Assembly (NCBI RefSeq): GCF_013133775.1
Contig: NZ_JABGBO010000008.1
Coordinates: 1 to 64,000, forward strand
Source of the DNA: Pelistega europaea
Lineage (GTDB): Bacteria > Pseudomonadota > Gammaproteobacteria > Burkholderiales > Burkholderiaceae_B
DNA length: 64,000 nt
Direction of reading: 5' to 3'
Shown: piece by piece, positions 47,140 through 56,815 of the stretch
How the letters are laid out: every line of letters starts with the position of its first letter
Position numbering within the stretch: the first letter of the stretch is position 1
Notes under the pieces: model-generated
The model's input: only the letters and a program-made list of their open reading frames with translations
The model's database searches: none
What the model was told of the DNA's origin: nothing
Made by a program: the position numbers and the translations under genes

Positions 47140-48438
47140 ATGGATACACATACACCGAAATTTCGTAATTTAGCAGCCGCTATTATCGGTAATGCTTTAG
47201 AGTGGTATGACTTTTTAGTTTTTGCCTTTATGACACCAATTATTTCTAAAGTATTTTTCCCTACGATTGAGGGGGGAGATAATGGACTAAATGGCGTATT
47301 GTACATGACCGCTGTTTTTGGTGTCGGTTTTTTTATGCGTCCTGTGGGTGGTATTTTATTAGGGATATATGCTGATAAAAAGGGACGTAAGGCGGCAATG
47401 ATTCTGGTGACAACATTGATGGCCATTGCTTTAGCACTTATCACGGTTACACCTTCTTATGCTTCTATTGGGGTGTTGGCCCCTATTATTGTGCTGATTG
47501 CTCGCCTTATCCAAGGGTTTTCTGCTGGAGGTGAGTTTGGTACAGCAACAGCATTATTGATCGAAATGGCTCCTGCAAATCGTCGGGGATTCTACGGTTC
47601 TTGGCAAATGACAGGGCAGATGATAGGTCTACTAATCGGTGCTGGTGCGGGTACATTGACGACCGCTATTTTCTCGCAAGAGGAAATTCAGGCTTGGGCA
47701 TGGCGTATTCCCTTTTTCTTTGGTTTATTGATTATTCCTGTAGCAGTTTATATCCGTAACAAGCTAGAAGAAACAGAGACTTTTATTGAATTACAACGAG
47801 AAAAAGCACAAGGCAAAGTGAAGCAGGCAACAATGGGTGAAACCTTGGCGCACGCATGGCGTGAGATTCTCATCGGGATTGGCTTAGTATGTGCGGCAAC
47901 AGTGACGGTATACATTACATTCACCTATTTAGTGACTTTCTCAACTAAAATTCTGGGACTACCACTCCAAGATACCTTCCGAGTGCAGTTGTTAGGGGCC
48001 TTGTGGGTGGTGATTTTGACTCCAATATTTGGGTTGTTGTCTGACAAAATAAGCAAGGGTCTTTTATTAAAAGTATCTCTGGGCTTGTTCCTAATTAGTA
48101 TGTATCCAGTATACTCTTGGTTGGTGGCAGCTCCTTCAATTGACCGTTTATTGGTGGTTCAATTAGTGGTGGGCTTTTTTACTGCCGGATTCTTTGCAGT
48201 GTTTAGTAATATGATGGCAGTATTGTTCCCAACACATGTTCGTTCATTGGGCATGTCACTGTCCTATAACATTGCTGTATTGGTATTAGGTGGCTTTGCA
48301 CAGTTCTTTGTTACTTGGTTGATTCAAGTGACTAACTCACCTCTTGCACCTACTTTCTATGTGATGGGAGGACTGGCCTTAGGATTAATTGCTGCATTAG
48401 CTTTAGGTAAACGTGCAGATGCAGAAATTCCTCATTAG
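47140..48438 (+). CDS. MFS transporter, metabolite:H+ symporter (MHS) family
   Basis: A 432-residue inner-membrane symporter with 12 helices. GNALEWYDFLVFAF at the first helix, RPVGGILLGIYADKKGRKAAM (loop 2-3) and RLIQGFSAGGEFGTATALLIEMAP identify the MHS group (citrate, alpha-ketoglutarate, proline/betaine, shikimate carriers). The closest pattern is to citrate or tricarboxylate carriers, but the substrate is uncertain. ATG 47140 has GGAGAGGA five bases upstream. Confidence 0.88.
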   Translation: MDTHTPKFRNLAAAIIGNALEWYDFLVFAFMTPIISKVFFPTIEGGDNGLNGVLYMTAVFGVGFFMRPVGGILLGIYADKKGRKAAMILVTTLMAIALALITVTPSYASIGVLAPIIVLIARLIQGFSAGGEFGTATALLIEMAPANRRGFYGSWQMTGQMIGLLIGAGAGTLTTAIFSQEEIQAWAWRIPFFFGLLIIPVAVYIRNKLEETETFIELQREKAQGKVKQATMGETLAHAWREILIGIGLVCAATVTVYITFTYLVTFSTKILGLPLQDTFRVQLLGALWVVILTPIFGLLSDKISKGLLLKVSLGLFLISMYPVYSWLVAAPSIDRLLVVQLVVGFFTAGFFAVFSNMMAVLFPTHVRSLGMSLSYNIAVLVLGGFAQFFVTWLIQVTNSPLAPTFYVMGGLALGLIAALALGKRADAEIPH

Positions 48439-48601
48439 GATGGACGGGCTTCACCGATAGTAGAGAAGCCTGTTGGGGGGCATAATACTTACTCCTAATG
48501 ATGGGTAGTAGAGAACGGTTTTAGAGGTATACCCCCCTACTGCTAAGGTTTAGTCCGTTTGATAGATGGGGGATGCTCGAGAGCAGTCTTTGTAGCAACA
48601 A

Positions 48602-48635
48602 AAAGGCGTTTCTTTTCATAAGAGGAAACGCCTTT
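48602..48635. terminator. Bidirectional terminator between convergent genes
   Basis: A 11-bp perfect stem (AAAGGCGTTTC with GAAACGCCTTT) is flanked by an A run on the left, giving a U tail for the minus-strand argE-like gene. It also serves the plus-strand symporter, less strongly. Confidence 0.8.
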
Positions 48636-48680
48636 GGTAAAACCAACCGTTATTGCAGGTTGGCAGAGAGAAATGCTACC

Positions 48681-49832
48681 TTAAAGAGAAGCAACCAATT
48701 TGCGCAAGAAGTTATCGCAAGCATCTAGTTGTTCTAACTCAATAAATTCATTAGGTTTATGAGCCTGTTCAATACTACCTGGACCGCAGACAATGGTAGG
48801 TATGCCGATACGTTCAAATAAACCAGCTTCAGTGCCGTAAGCTACTTTGCGTACCTCATTATCACGGGTTAATGCACGAACAAGAGCAGTAATTGCGGCT
48901 TTCTCAGATGCTTCCAAGCCTGGTGCACAAGCATTTGTAGTAATCTCTACATTTGCCTCAGGGAATTCTTTTTGCATCCGAGGGACTAATTCATCACGGA
49001 CATATGCCTCTACCTTTGCTTGAATTTCTGCAACAGGAATTCCTGGAAGATTACGGAATTCATATTTAAAGGTGCAGTCTTCAGGGATAGTATTGACAGC
49101 AATCCCTCCTTCGATAAGGTTGGTTGTCATAGTAGTAAAAGGCACATCATACTTATCATCAAAAGGACCATTTTGGCGATAGTAGTCTGCAATGTCTCGG
49201 ATATGGCAGATGAGACGAGCTGCGTGTTCAATAGCATTACAACCACGAGGGGTAAGAGATGAATGAGCAGCTTTCCCATGTACATGACAAGTAAATAAAT
49301 TGATGCCTTTATGAGCTACAACAACCCGCATATTGGTAGGTTCTCCGACAACACAACCCTCTACACTCAGTCCTCGCTTAGCTAGTTCTTCTACCATGAA
49401 AGGGGCACCAGCACATCCCACTTCTTCATCATAAGAAAAAGCAAAATGAAGGGGCTTTTTACGCGGTTGTTGGATAAACTCAGGAAGTAATGCTAGGATT
49501 GATGCGATAAAACCTTTCATATCACAAGTGCCTCGGCCATAAAGTTTGCCGTCTTTTTCTGTGGCTTGAAATGGTGGAGTATGCCAATCTTGTCCATCAA
49601 CAGGGACAACATCAGTGTGTCCTGATAAAACAATACCGCCTTTTATGCTGCCATCAGAAGCAGGAAGGGTAGCGAATAAATTGGCTTTAGTTTTTTCTGG
49701 ATTAGTGGTAGTCCAGCAAATGAGATTATGCTGCTCTAGATAATTTTGAATGGTGGATATGAGGTCTAAATTAGAGTTGCGACTGGTTGTGTCAAAAGCA
49801 ACCAGTTTTTCTAACCATTGGCGAGTGTTCAT
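48681..49832 (-). CDS. argE: ArgE-type M20 deacylase, paralogue A (acetylornithine deacetylase family)
   Basis: A zinc-dependent amidase of 383 residues that in ArgE frees ornithine from N-acetylornithine. The metal motifs are SGHTDVVPVDG, GRGTCDMKGF and DEEVGC (catalytic Glu), then GEPT and the C-terminal AHKPNEFI histidine. ATG 49832 (minus strand) has AAGGAG ten bases upstream. A close paralogue lies at 58475-59629. Because many such genes act on other N-acyl amino acids, the arginine-pathway role is probable, not certain. Confidence 0.85.
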   Translation of the reverse strand: MNTRQWLEKLVAFDTTSRNSNLDLISTIQNYLEQHNLICWTTTNPEKTKANLFATLPASDGSIKGGIVLSGHTDVVPVDGQDWHTPPFQATEKDGKLYGRGTCDMKGFIASILALLPEFIQQPRKKPLHFAFSYDEEVGCAGAPFMVEELAKRGLSVEGCVVGEPTNMRVVVAHKGINLFTCHVHGKAAHSSLTPRGCNAIEHAARLICHIRDIADYYRQNGPFDDKYDVPFTTMTTNLIEGGIAVNTIPEDCTFKYEFRNLPGIPVAEIQAKVEAYVRDELVPRMQKEFPEANVEITTNACAPGLEASEKAAITALVRALTRDNEVRKVAYGTEAGLFERIGIPTIVCGPGSIEQAHKPNEFIELEQLDACDNFLRKLVASL

Positions 49833-50013
49833 AAAAATCAAACTCCTTAAACAAAATCAGGGGTACAGACATTCTAAATCTTAAATGTATAGATGGCTAG
49901 TTATTCATATATTATTTGGCATCTCGGTAGTTGGCAAAGATGAAAAAAATTCCCATATAACGCAAATTAAATTAATAAATAGATATTTATTTCTTAAAGT
50001 AATAAATTAATGG

Positions 50014-50042
50014 TTGAAGAATATATAACTAAAGGTGATAAT
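50014..50042 (+). promoter_or_regulatory. Predicted metNIQ promoter
   Basis: TTGAAG (50014-50019), 17-bp spacer, GATAAT (50037-50042), 81 nt before the metN start. No SAM riboswitch or clear MetJ-type repeat was recognised in the 291-nt region between the divergent genes. Confidence 0.5.
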
Positions 50043-50123
50043 ATAAACCTTGAACATGCTTTGGTCACTAGGGCAAGAAGAAAAAGAGAGCTAGTGATAA
50101 TTTATTGATAACAGGGTTTTATC

Positions 50124-51149
50124 TTGATTCAAATTAAAAATATTCATAAATATTTTCATACCAAAGAAAAGACCTTGCATGCTTTGCAAGGTATTAGTTT
50201 AGATATAGAAGACGGTAAAGTATTTGGTATTATTGGTCGTTCTGGGGCGGGGAAATCCACGCTTATCCGTATGATTAATTTATTAGAGCGTCCAGATAAA
50301 GGCGAGATTATCATTGATGGTACGGATATTACTAAACTGCCAGTGAGTGGTTTGCGAGAGTTGCGTCACGAGATTGGGATGGTGTTTCAGCACTTTAATT
50401 TACTCAATTCTCGTACTGTTCTTGATAATGTGATTTATCCCTTACGCATTGCAGGTGTTGATGCAGATACACGCAGGAAACGGGCTTTAGAATTGCTAGA
50501 GCTGGTGGGACTCAAAGATCACGTTCATAAATATCCTCGTCAATTATCAGGAGGTCAAAAGCAGCGAGTTGGTATTGCTCGTGCCTTGGCAACTCGCCCT
50601 AAGATTCTATTATGTGATGAGGCAACCAGTGCTTTAGATCCAGAAACGACACAATCCGTATTGGCATTGCTAAATGAGATTAATAAATCGCTTGGCATTA
50701 CGATTGTTTTGATTACCCACGGCATGGATGTGATTCGTAGCATCTGTGATGAAGTAGCTATTATTGATGGCGGTAAAATTGTCGAACAAGGGCGTGTAAT
50801 CGATGTATTTCTGCATCCTAGACACACTACCACTAAAGCTCTGCTAAGTGAAAGTGGTGTTGATGCTGATGCTTGGCGTGTTTTCGCTGATAAACTTAAC
50901 GGCGATATTATTCAGTTAACTTATCATGGCGAGGCGGCGGCCGAACCTTTATTAAGTCATATTAGCCGTGAATTATCACTAGACTTAAGTATTTTACAAG
51001 GGGCTGTCGGTAAGATTAAGGACATTCCTTTTGGTCAGCTCGTCATTGCTGTTAATTATCCTGATGGCGTGGCAGCAGAGGGTACCAGAGTGAAGATGAA
51101 GACCTTTTTTGAAGAAAAACACGTTGATTTTGAGGTATTGCAAGCATGA
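50124..51149 (+). CDS. metN: D/L-methionine ABC transporter ATP-binding protein, TTG start
   Basis: The ATPase of the MetNIQ methionine importer, 341 residues. Walker A GRSGAGKST is at 38-46, LSGGQKQR near 139-146 and Walker B LLCDEATSALD near 161-171. The C-terminal NIL domain (about 265-341) senses cytoplasmic methionine. TTG 50124 gives the conserved MIQIKNIHKYF start; ACAGGG lies seven bases upstream. It overlaps metI by four bases. Confidence 0.95.
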   Translation: MIQIKNIHKYFHTKEKTLHALQGISLDIEDGKVFGIIGRSGAGKSTLIRMINLLERPDKGEIIIDGTDITKLPVSGLRELRHEIGMVFQHFNLLNSRTVLDNVIYPLRIAGVDADTRRKRALELLELVGLKDHVHKYPRQLSGGQKQRVGIARALATRPKILLCDEATSALDPETTQSVLALLNEINKSLGITIVLITHGMDVIRSICDEVAIIDGGKIVEQGRVIDVFLHPRHTTTKALLSESGVDADAWRVFADKLNGDIIQLTYHGEAAAEPLLSHISRELSLDLSILQGAVGKIKDIPFGQLVIAVNYPDGVAAEGTRVKMKTFFEEKHVDFEVLQA

Positions 51150-51805
51150 GTTGGTCTACCCTAAATTGGAATATTGTTCGTGAAGCTGGGATTGATACCT
51201 TATTGATGACAGGTTGGTCTTTGCTTTTTACGATTATTATTGGTTTACCGTTGGGTGTATATCTATTTTTAACAAGCGAGAATCAATTATTGGCCAATAA
51301 GCCTGTTTATAGAACACTTTCTTTTATCGTCAATGTGTTGCGCTCTGTGCCATTTTTGATTTTGCTTATTGTGCTAATTCCTTTTACTCGTGCAATCGTG
51401 GGTAGTGCCTTGGGAGTGGCTGGAGCTGTTCCTCCATTGGTTGTCGGCGCATCTCCTTTTTTTGCGCGTCTTGTTGAGAATGTATTGCGTGAATTAGACC
51501 CTGGTATTAGTGAGGCTAGTAAGGCTATGGGGGCAACTGCTCGCCAGACTGTATTGTGGGCGTTATTGCCTGAAGCATTAACAGGGATTATTGCAGCGAT
51601 TACGGTAACAACGATTACCCTGATAAATTACTCTGCTATGTCTGGTGTTATTGGTGGTGGTGGTCTGGGTGATATTGCTATCCGGTATGGTTATCAACGC
51701 TATCAGACTGATATGATGATTGTCACAGTGGTTATCTTGATTGTATTGGTACAAGTAATCCAAACTGTGGGTGATAAGTTAGTCATTAAGTTTATGCGTA
51801 AATAA
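51146..51805 (+). CDS. metI: Methionine ABC transporter permease
   Basis: 219 residues with five membrane helices and the permease signature EASKAMGATARQTVLWALLPEAL (about 124-146), which docks with MetN. ATGA overlap with metN shows one operon. metQ follows after 175 nt. Confidence 0.95.
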   Translation: MSWSTLNWNIVREAGIDTLLMTGWSLLFTIIIGLPLGVYLFLTSENQLLANKPVYRTLSFIVNVLRSVPFLILLIVLIPFTRAIVGSALGVAGAVPPLVVGASPFFARLVENVLRELDPGISEASKAMGATARQTVLWALLPEALTGIIAAITVTTITLINYSAMSGVIGGGGLGDIAIRYGYQRYQTDMMIVTVVILIVLVQVIQTVGDKLVIKFMRK

Positions 51806-51980
51806 GGACGATATAATTAGTTAGTTTTACAGAGAGTAGTTAACTTGTTATTAAGTTTATGCATGAGAGAATAAGTCAATCAGTTAACTTATGTAAAGAA
51901 TGTATTGGTAGGGGCTTTATCGAAGGCAGCATCTACCGTCATATGGTTCAACAAACAATTTATCCTTATAGGAGTTTTTT

Positions 51981-52766
51981 ATGAAATTAACAAAATTATT
52001 TGGTGCATTAGCAATTGCTGGTTTTCTGGCAACTGGCGCTCAAGCAGCGACCAAATTAAGCGTAGCAGCAACACCTGTTCCTCACGCTGAAATTCTTGAA
52101 CATATCAAACCAACTTTGGCAAAAGAAGGAATCGATTTGGATGTTAAAGTATTCACTGACTATGTTCAGCCTAATCAACAAGTGTTCGATAAAGCGATTG
52201 ATACGAACTTCTTCCAGCACAAACCTTATCTTGATACTTTTAATAAAGAGCAAGGTACTAACTTAGTTTCTGTAGGTTTAGTACATGTAGAGCCTTTTGG
52301 TGCATACTCTAAAAAATTAAAAAAAGGTGATGCTATCCCTGATGGGGCTATTGTAGCGATTCCTAATGACCCATCTAACGGTGGACGTGCTTTATTGTTA
52401 ATCGAAAAACAAGGTCTTATCAAACTAAAAGATCCAAGCAACTTATTAGCAACAGCGGCAGATGTTGTTGAAAATCCTAAAAACTTGAAGTTTAAAGAAT
52501 TGGAAGCAGCAACTCTACCTCGTGTATTGGATGATGTGACTATCGCCTTAATTAATGCTAACTACGCTCTAGAAGCAGGTTTAAAACCAACAGAAGATGC
52601 TTTATTTATTGAAGATGCTGAGTCTCCTTATGCAAACTTAGTGGCTACTCGTCCAGACAAAGCAGAATCTCCAGAAATTAAGGCTCTTATCAAAGCATTA
52701 CAAACTCCTGATGTGAAAAAATTCATTGAGGAAAAATACAAGGGTGCTGTTGTGCCAGCGTTTTAA
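51981..52766 (+). CDS. metQ: Methionine-binding protein MetQ
   Basis: A periplasmic binding protein of 261 residues of the NlpA family. The signal peptide ends ATGAQA near residue 21, and the mature part starts with the typical TKLSVAATPVPHAEIL. DYVQPNQ...TNFFQHKPYLDTFNK is diagnostic. There is no lipobox cysteine, unlike E. coli MetQ, so it should be soluble rather than lipid-anchored. AGGAG precedes the ATG. A terminator follows. Confidence 0.95.
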   Translation: MKLTKLFGALAIAGFLATGAQAATKLSVAATPVPHAEILEHIKPTLAKEGIDLDVKVFTDYVQPNQQVFDKAIDTNFFQHKPYLDTFNKEQGTNLVSVGLVHVEPFGAYSKKLKKGDAIPDGAIVAIPNDPSNGGRALLLIEKQGLIKLKDPSNLLATAADVVENPKNLKFKELEAATLPRVLDDVTIALINANYALEAGLKPTEDALFIEDAESPYANLVATRPDKAESPEIKALIKALQTPDVKKFIEEKYKGAVVPAF

Positions 52767-52798
52767 TGTAGTGTAGTTGCTCTCTATCTTTTACCCCC

Positions 52799-52836
52799 AA
52801 ACCCCGATAAGTGAACATACCTATCGGGGTTTTTTC
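52799..52836 (+). terminator. Rho-independent terminator of metNIQ
   Basis: AACCCCGATA/TATCGGGGTT stem, 12-nt loop, T-rich tail. Confidence 0.93.
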
Positions 52837-52930
52837 TTGATGGCAAAATCAACGGTTAATGTAGTAACTAAAGCATAGGAGTAAAATACTGGAGTTGGAC
52901 TGTCTTATGGTTTGATGAAAAGGAGATAGG

Positions 52931-53332
52931 ATGAAAATAGAGCGTCTAGATCATTTTGTGTTGACAGTAGCGGATATTCAGCGGACGGTGGATTTTTATA
53001 CCCAGGTGATGGGGATGAAAGCAGAAATGTTTGGGGCAGGGCGTATTGCTTTACATTATGGTCAACAAAAAATCAATCTACACCTAAAGGGACATGAAAT
53101 TGAACCTAAGGCCTTGCATGCTGTGTGTGGTAGCGCAGATCTATGCTTTATTACGAGTACTCCTATTGAGGATGTGATGAGTGAACTTCAATCGAGAGGA
53201 GTTGAAGTTATTGATGGTGTTGTTCCTAGAACAGGAGCTTTAGGTGCTATTCAATCTATTTATTTTAGAGATCCTGACGGTAATTTAATCGAGGTGAGTC
53301 AATATATTGATAGGGTAACGCAGGTAGATTGA
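52931..53332 (+). CDS. VOC (glyoxalase/bleomycin-resistance fold) family protein
   Basis: A 133-residue metal-binding protein made of two beta-alpha-beta-beta-beta units. It has RLDHFVLTVADI near 4-15 with the first histidine ligand, GQQKINLH, GSADLCFIT and the final FRDPDGNLIEVSQY with the glutamate ligand. It resembles the Salmonella STM3117 virulence-locus protein and related VOC proteins encoded beside itaconate genes (PA0880). That link is memory-based and the reaction is unknown. AGGAG precedes the ATG. Confidence 0.82.
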   Translation: MKIERLDHFVLTVADIQRTVDFYTQVMGMKAEMFGAGRIALHYGQQKINLHLKGHEIEPKALHAVCGSADLCFITSTPIEDVMSELQSRGVEVIDGVVPRTGALGAIQSIYFRDPDGNLIEVSQYIDRVTQVD

Positions 53333-53517
53333 TAAGTTAACGGATATACATGTGCAAATTTGATATTGTGTATGAATAAAAAACATTTTTAGAAATGGCG
53401 ATACTCTATTACAATATCGTACTTTTTTCATAAGTGACCACTATGGCGTATCACTGCAGTGATATACCATGGGTCAACTACAAACAAATAGAACGATTTT
53501 TGATGAGACAAACTGCC

Positions 53518-54816
53518 ATGAAGACCATCCAAGATTATATTGATCAGACCCCTTTTTCTGCATTTCAAAAACTTATTTTTGTATTGACGTTTTTTGTCGC
53601 TTTTTTTGATGGCTATGATACTGCTGTGATTGGTTATGTTGCACCTAGCCTGATGAGCGAGTGGGGTGTTGCTAAACCAGATTTGGCGCCGGTGCTGAGT
53701 GCTGCTCTGTGGGGGCTGGCTTGCGGTGCGATTAGCAGTGGTCCCCTGGCAGACCGTATTGGGCGTAAATATTTGCTGGTGGGGTCTGTGACATTGTTTG
53801 CTGTAGGAAGTTTAGTTTCCTCCCTGGCTGCATCTTTGGACATGCTAGTGATATGGAGGTTTATCACTGGAGTGGGTTTAGGAGCTGCTATGCCAAATGC
53901 AGTGACACTTTTGTCTGAATATTCTCCACAACAACAGCGTGCACGCATTGTGAATACAATGTTCTGTGGATTCCCTCTGGGTGCGGCTATTGGGGGGTTT
54001 ATTGCGAGTTATTTAATTCCTGCTTATGGTTGGCAATCAGCGTTTCTGTTTGGTGGTGTATTCCCATTGATTTTGGGTTTCTTGATGATTTTTTGTGTGC
54101 CTGAGTCAGTACGCTTTCTCTCGTCACGTGCTGGGGCTGAACATCGTATTAAGGCGATTTTGGCAAAGATGGGAGGGGATTCTTTAGAACAAGTGGACTG
54201 TCATGTACAAGAAGAAACTATGGTGAAGGGACAGGGCATTAAGGTAGTGCTTTCTAATCATTTTATTTTCGGATCGGTACTGTTGTGGATTTGCTATTTC
54301 ATGGGGCTAGTGATTTTCTATGGTGTGATTAACTGGATGCCTGTGTTATTAAAAAGCTCTATGGATGCTGGATTGGCTAAGCAAGTGACAGGGTTATTTG
54401 CTTTTGGAGGCTTGGGTGCCATCGCGAGTGGTTATTTAATGGATCGCTACAATGTCAACTATCTTAATGCGTTGTTGGCGGTGCTGACTGCAGTGGGTAT
54501 TGCAGTGATGGGTCTGAGTCTACAATGGGGTACAGTCGCTTTAATTTTCATTGTGTTGTTTGCAGGTGTGGTGATGAATACGCTACAAGCCTCATTGCCT
54601 ACAGTAGCTGCTCTGTTTTACCCCACTCAAGGGCGTACAACAGGTGTGTCATGGATGATGGGTATTGGTCGCTTTGGTGGAGTGGCAGGAACGTATTTAA
54701 TGGCAGAATTAAATCGCCTTGAATTTAGCCTGGAGCAAATGTTTTATTGTCTGGCAATTCCTGCAGTGATTACAGCTGTGTGTTTATTATTAAAGCAGTG
54801 GGTCTATAAGCACTAG
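53518..54816 (+). CDS. MFS transporter, aromatic acid:H+ symporter (AAHS) family
   Basis: A 432-residue inner-membrane symporter with 12 helices. MKTIQDYIDQTPFSAFQ leading to FFDGYDTAVIGYVAPSL matches the start of PcaK/BenK-type carriers, as does GPLADRIGRKYLL in loop 2-3. Substrates in the family are benzoate, hydroxybenzoates and related acids. ATG 53518 is chosen on this conserved N-terminus; no strong ribosome site is seen and longer forms from 53434, 53443 or 53503 are possible. No aromatic ring-cleavage genes are adjacent. Confidence 0.85.
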   Translation: MKTIQDYIDQTPFSAFQKLIFVLTFFVAFFDGYDTAVIGYVAPSLMSEWGVAKPDLAPVLSAALWGLACGAISSGPLADRIGRKYLLVGSVTLFAVGSLVSSLAASLDMLVIWRFITGVGLGAAMPNAVTLLSEYSPQQQRARIVNTMFCGFPLGAAIGGFIASYLIPAYGWQSAFLFGGVFPLILGFLMIFCVPESVRFLSSRAGAEHRIKAILAKMGGDSLEQVDCHVQEETMVKGQGIKVVLSNHFIFGSVLLWICYFMGLVIFYGVINWMPVLLKSSMDAGLAKQVTGLFAFGGLGAIASGYLMDRYNVNYLNALLAVLTAVGIAVMGLSLQWGTVALIFIVLFAGVVMNTLQASLPTVAALFYPTQGRTTGVSWMMGIGRFGGVAGTYLMAELNRLEFSLEQMFYCLAIPAVITAVCLLLKQWVYKH

Positions 54817-54960
54817 GGTGGATTGGTGTGTTTTGACACCGATTAGAGTCTCCTCCAAGGTCGGTATAATGGATTTTTTACCCAAAAGTGCTTTGCACTC
54901 AATGATGGCGATATTCTCCTTTGAGGCCATAAAGAAGAGTAATTTTTTTGGTTGTTTATT

Positions 54961-56484
54961 ATGCTGATTAATACGTTATTTTCCCCTGAGTTTATGCTGA
55001 TACTGTTGCTATTTAGTGTAGGACTGACGGTACTTATTTTGTTGCTTTGGTTCATGCAGACGCATAAAGCTCGTACGTCTAGGGTATTGCTCGAAGATGC
55101 ATTAAATGATGAGCAGGCCAAAACCCATCAGCTTGAGCAACAAATACAAGAAGGAGAGCAGGCTTACACACAGCTGCAACACTTGCTAGAAGCCAATAAA
55201 GATGCCTTAGGACAAGCACAAATTGCTTTGGGGAAAACAGAAGTGGCTTTGCAGCTTAGTGAACAGTCTTTGCTAGCTATGACACAAAAGCATCAGCAAC
55301 AGGTTCAAGAGGGTGAGCGTCTACAAGAGCTGTGCCATGCATTAGAAAAGGAGAAGTTAGCATTAACATTATCCGTAGAGGAAAAGGAAAAAACACTTGC
55401 TGCTCAGCAGAAGCAATTTGAACAGGTTCAAAAAGACTTACAAACTCAGTTTGAGAACTTAGCGAATCGTATTTTGGCAGAAAAATCTCAGGTATTTAGT
55501 ACACAAAATCAAACACAGATTACTCAATTATTAAAACCCTTTAAAGAGCAATTAGAGGGATTCCAAAAGCGTGTCAATGAAGTACATACACAATCTGTCG
55601 CAGGACAAGCAGAATTGAAAACGCAAATTGGGCATATCAAAGAAATGGGTGTGCGAATGAGCGAAGAAGCACAGCATTTGACACAGGCGCTTAGTGGCAA
55701 TAAAAAAGTGCTAGGTAATTGGGGAGAAATGCAACTTGAGGCAGCATTTGAGCGAGCAGGTCTGCAAAAAGAGGTGAATTATCTTACACAAGTGCATCTC
55801 AAAGACGAAGAGGGACGCACACAAATTCCTGACTTTGTATTGTTGTTGCCTGATAACAAACAGCTTATTGTCGATAGTAAAGTGTCGCTGGTGGCGTACC
55901 AAAAAGCAGTTGCAGAAACTGATGCTGCACAGGCACAAGAGCATCTTAAACAGCTTGTGAAAGATGTGCGCAATCATGTGAATGGTCTGGCGGAGAAAGA
56001 TTATGCAGGGTTACAAGGAGAGCAATCTCTGGGGTTTGTGCTGATGTTTATGCCATTAGAGGCGGCCTTTATGGAGGTGTTACGTCAAGATGATAGTCTA
56101 TTCCAAGATGCATACCGTAAAGGGGTTGTGGTGGTTTCGCAAACGACATTGATGCCGACATTGCGTATGATTGCTAATTTATGGATGCTGGCGAACAGTA
56201 ATGACTTAGCGATGCAATTAGGTGACAAGGCCATGGATTTATACAATCAGGTAGTGGTTGTGGCAGAGCATTTAGTGAAATTAGGCAATAACCTCAACAC
56301 CGTGAATAAACAATACAATCAAGTGGTGACGAGTTTTGCAGGCAACCAAGGTGTCAATAGTAAACTAGAAAAATTCACCGCTTTATCAGCACGTATGCCC
56401 AAGGAAATGCCGTCGTTGGAGGAGGTGGAACAAGTGGCAGATACGTCTAAACTAGGGCGGATTGAGGGTGTGCTGTCAGTGTAA
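54961..56484 (+). CDS. rmuC: DNA recombination protein RmuC
   Basis: RmuC limits certain DNA rearrangements and has a nuclease-like core. The 507 residues have one N-terminal membrane helix (about 5-28), a long Gln/Glu-rich coiled coil (about 38-185) and the RmuC domain with LGNWGEMQLEAAFERAGL, DFVLLLPDNKQLIVDSKVSL and a C-terminal VKLGNNLN. The ATG at 54961 starts directly at the helix; TTG 54952 is the alternative. It stands alone. Confidence 0.92.
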   Translation: MLINTLFSPEFMLILLLFSVGLTVLILLLWFMQTHKARTSRVLLEDALNDEQAKTHQLEQQIQEGEQAYTQLQHLLEANKDALGQAQIALGKTEVALQLSEQSLLAMTQKHQQQVQEGERLQELCHALEKEKLALTLSVEEKEKTLAAQQKQFEQVQKDLQTQFENLANRILAEKSQVFSTQNQTQITQLLKPFKEQLEGFQKRVNEVHTQSVAGQAELKTQIGHIKEMGVRMSEEAQHLTQALSGNKKVLGNWGEMQLEAAFERAGLQKEVNYLTQVHLKDEEGRTQIPDFVLLLPDNKQLIVDSKVSLVAYQKAVAETDAAQAQEHLKQLVKDVRNHVNGLAEKDYAGLQGEQSLGFVLMFMPLEAAFMEVLRQDDSLFQDAYRKGVVVVSQTTLMPTLRMIANLWMLANSNDLAMQLGDKAMDLYNQVVVVAEHLVKLGNNLNTVNKQYNQVVTSFAGNQGVNSKLEKFTALSARMPKEMPSLEEVEQVADTSKLGRIEGVLSV

Positions 56485-56815
56485 GAAGAGGCACAAGACT
56501 CCCAGGGGGAGGGGGAGATTCCAAAAATATTTTTAAGGGTTACTTAACGGTAATGTAAAACGACATTGTTGAAATGAGTCGCTATTCTCTCAAACATTCG
56601 AACGTCTATACTGGTGCATGATGCCCAACTATCTTGCATAATGCACCAGCAGAGGAGGACGTTTAAGTCTTTTTGTCTGCTTATTTCCACACAAAAAGAG
56701 GATATTTGAACTTATTTTTGTTCCTTTATATTATTCCTGTTATTCAAGACAGAAAAAGGATGTTGATGTGTCTTCATCACTCTGCCTGGATTGGTTTTGT
56801 TTTTGGAGAATAGGG
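56485..56815. promoter_or_regulatory. 331-bp region before the DppA-like gene with a long hairpin
   Basis: No gene was found. A 14-bp stem with one mismatch (56611-56624 with 56636-56649, 11-nt loop) lies in the middle, without a T tail. It could be an operator or a leader structure of the binding-protein gene. Confidence 0.5.

Noticed and set aside
49842-50123. Possible SAM riboswitch or MetJ box before metN
   Set aside because: No SAM-riboswitch core and no tandem 8-bp met-box pattern could be recognised; only a sigma70-like promoter was kept.
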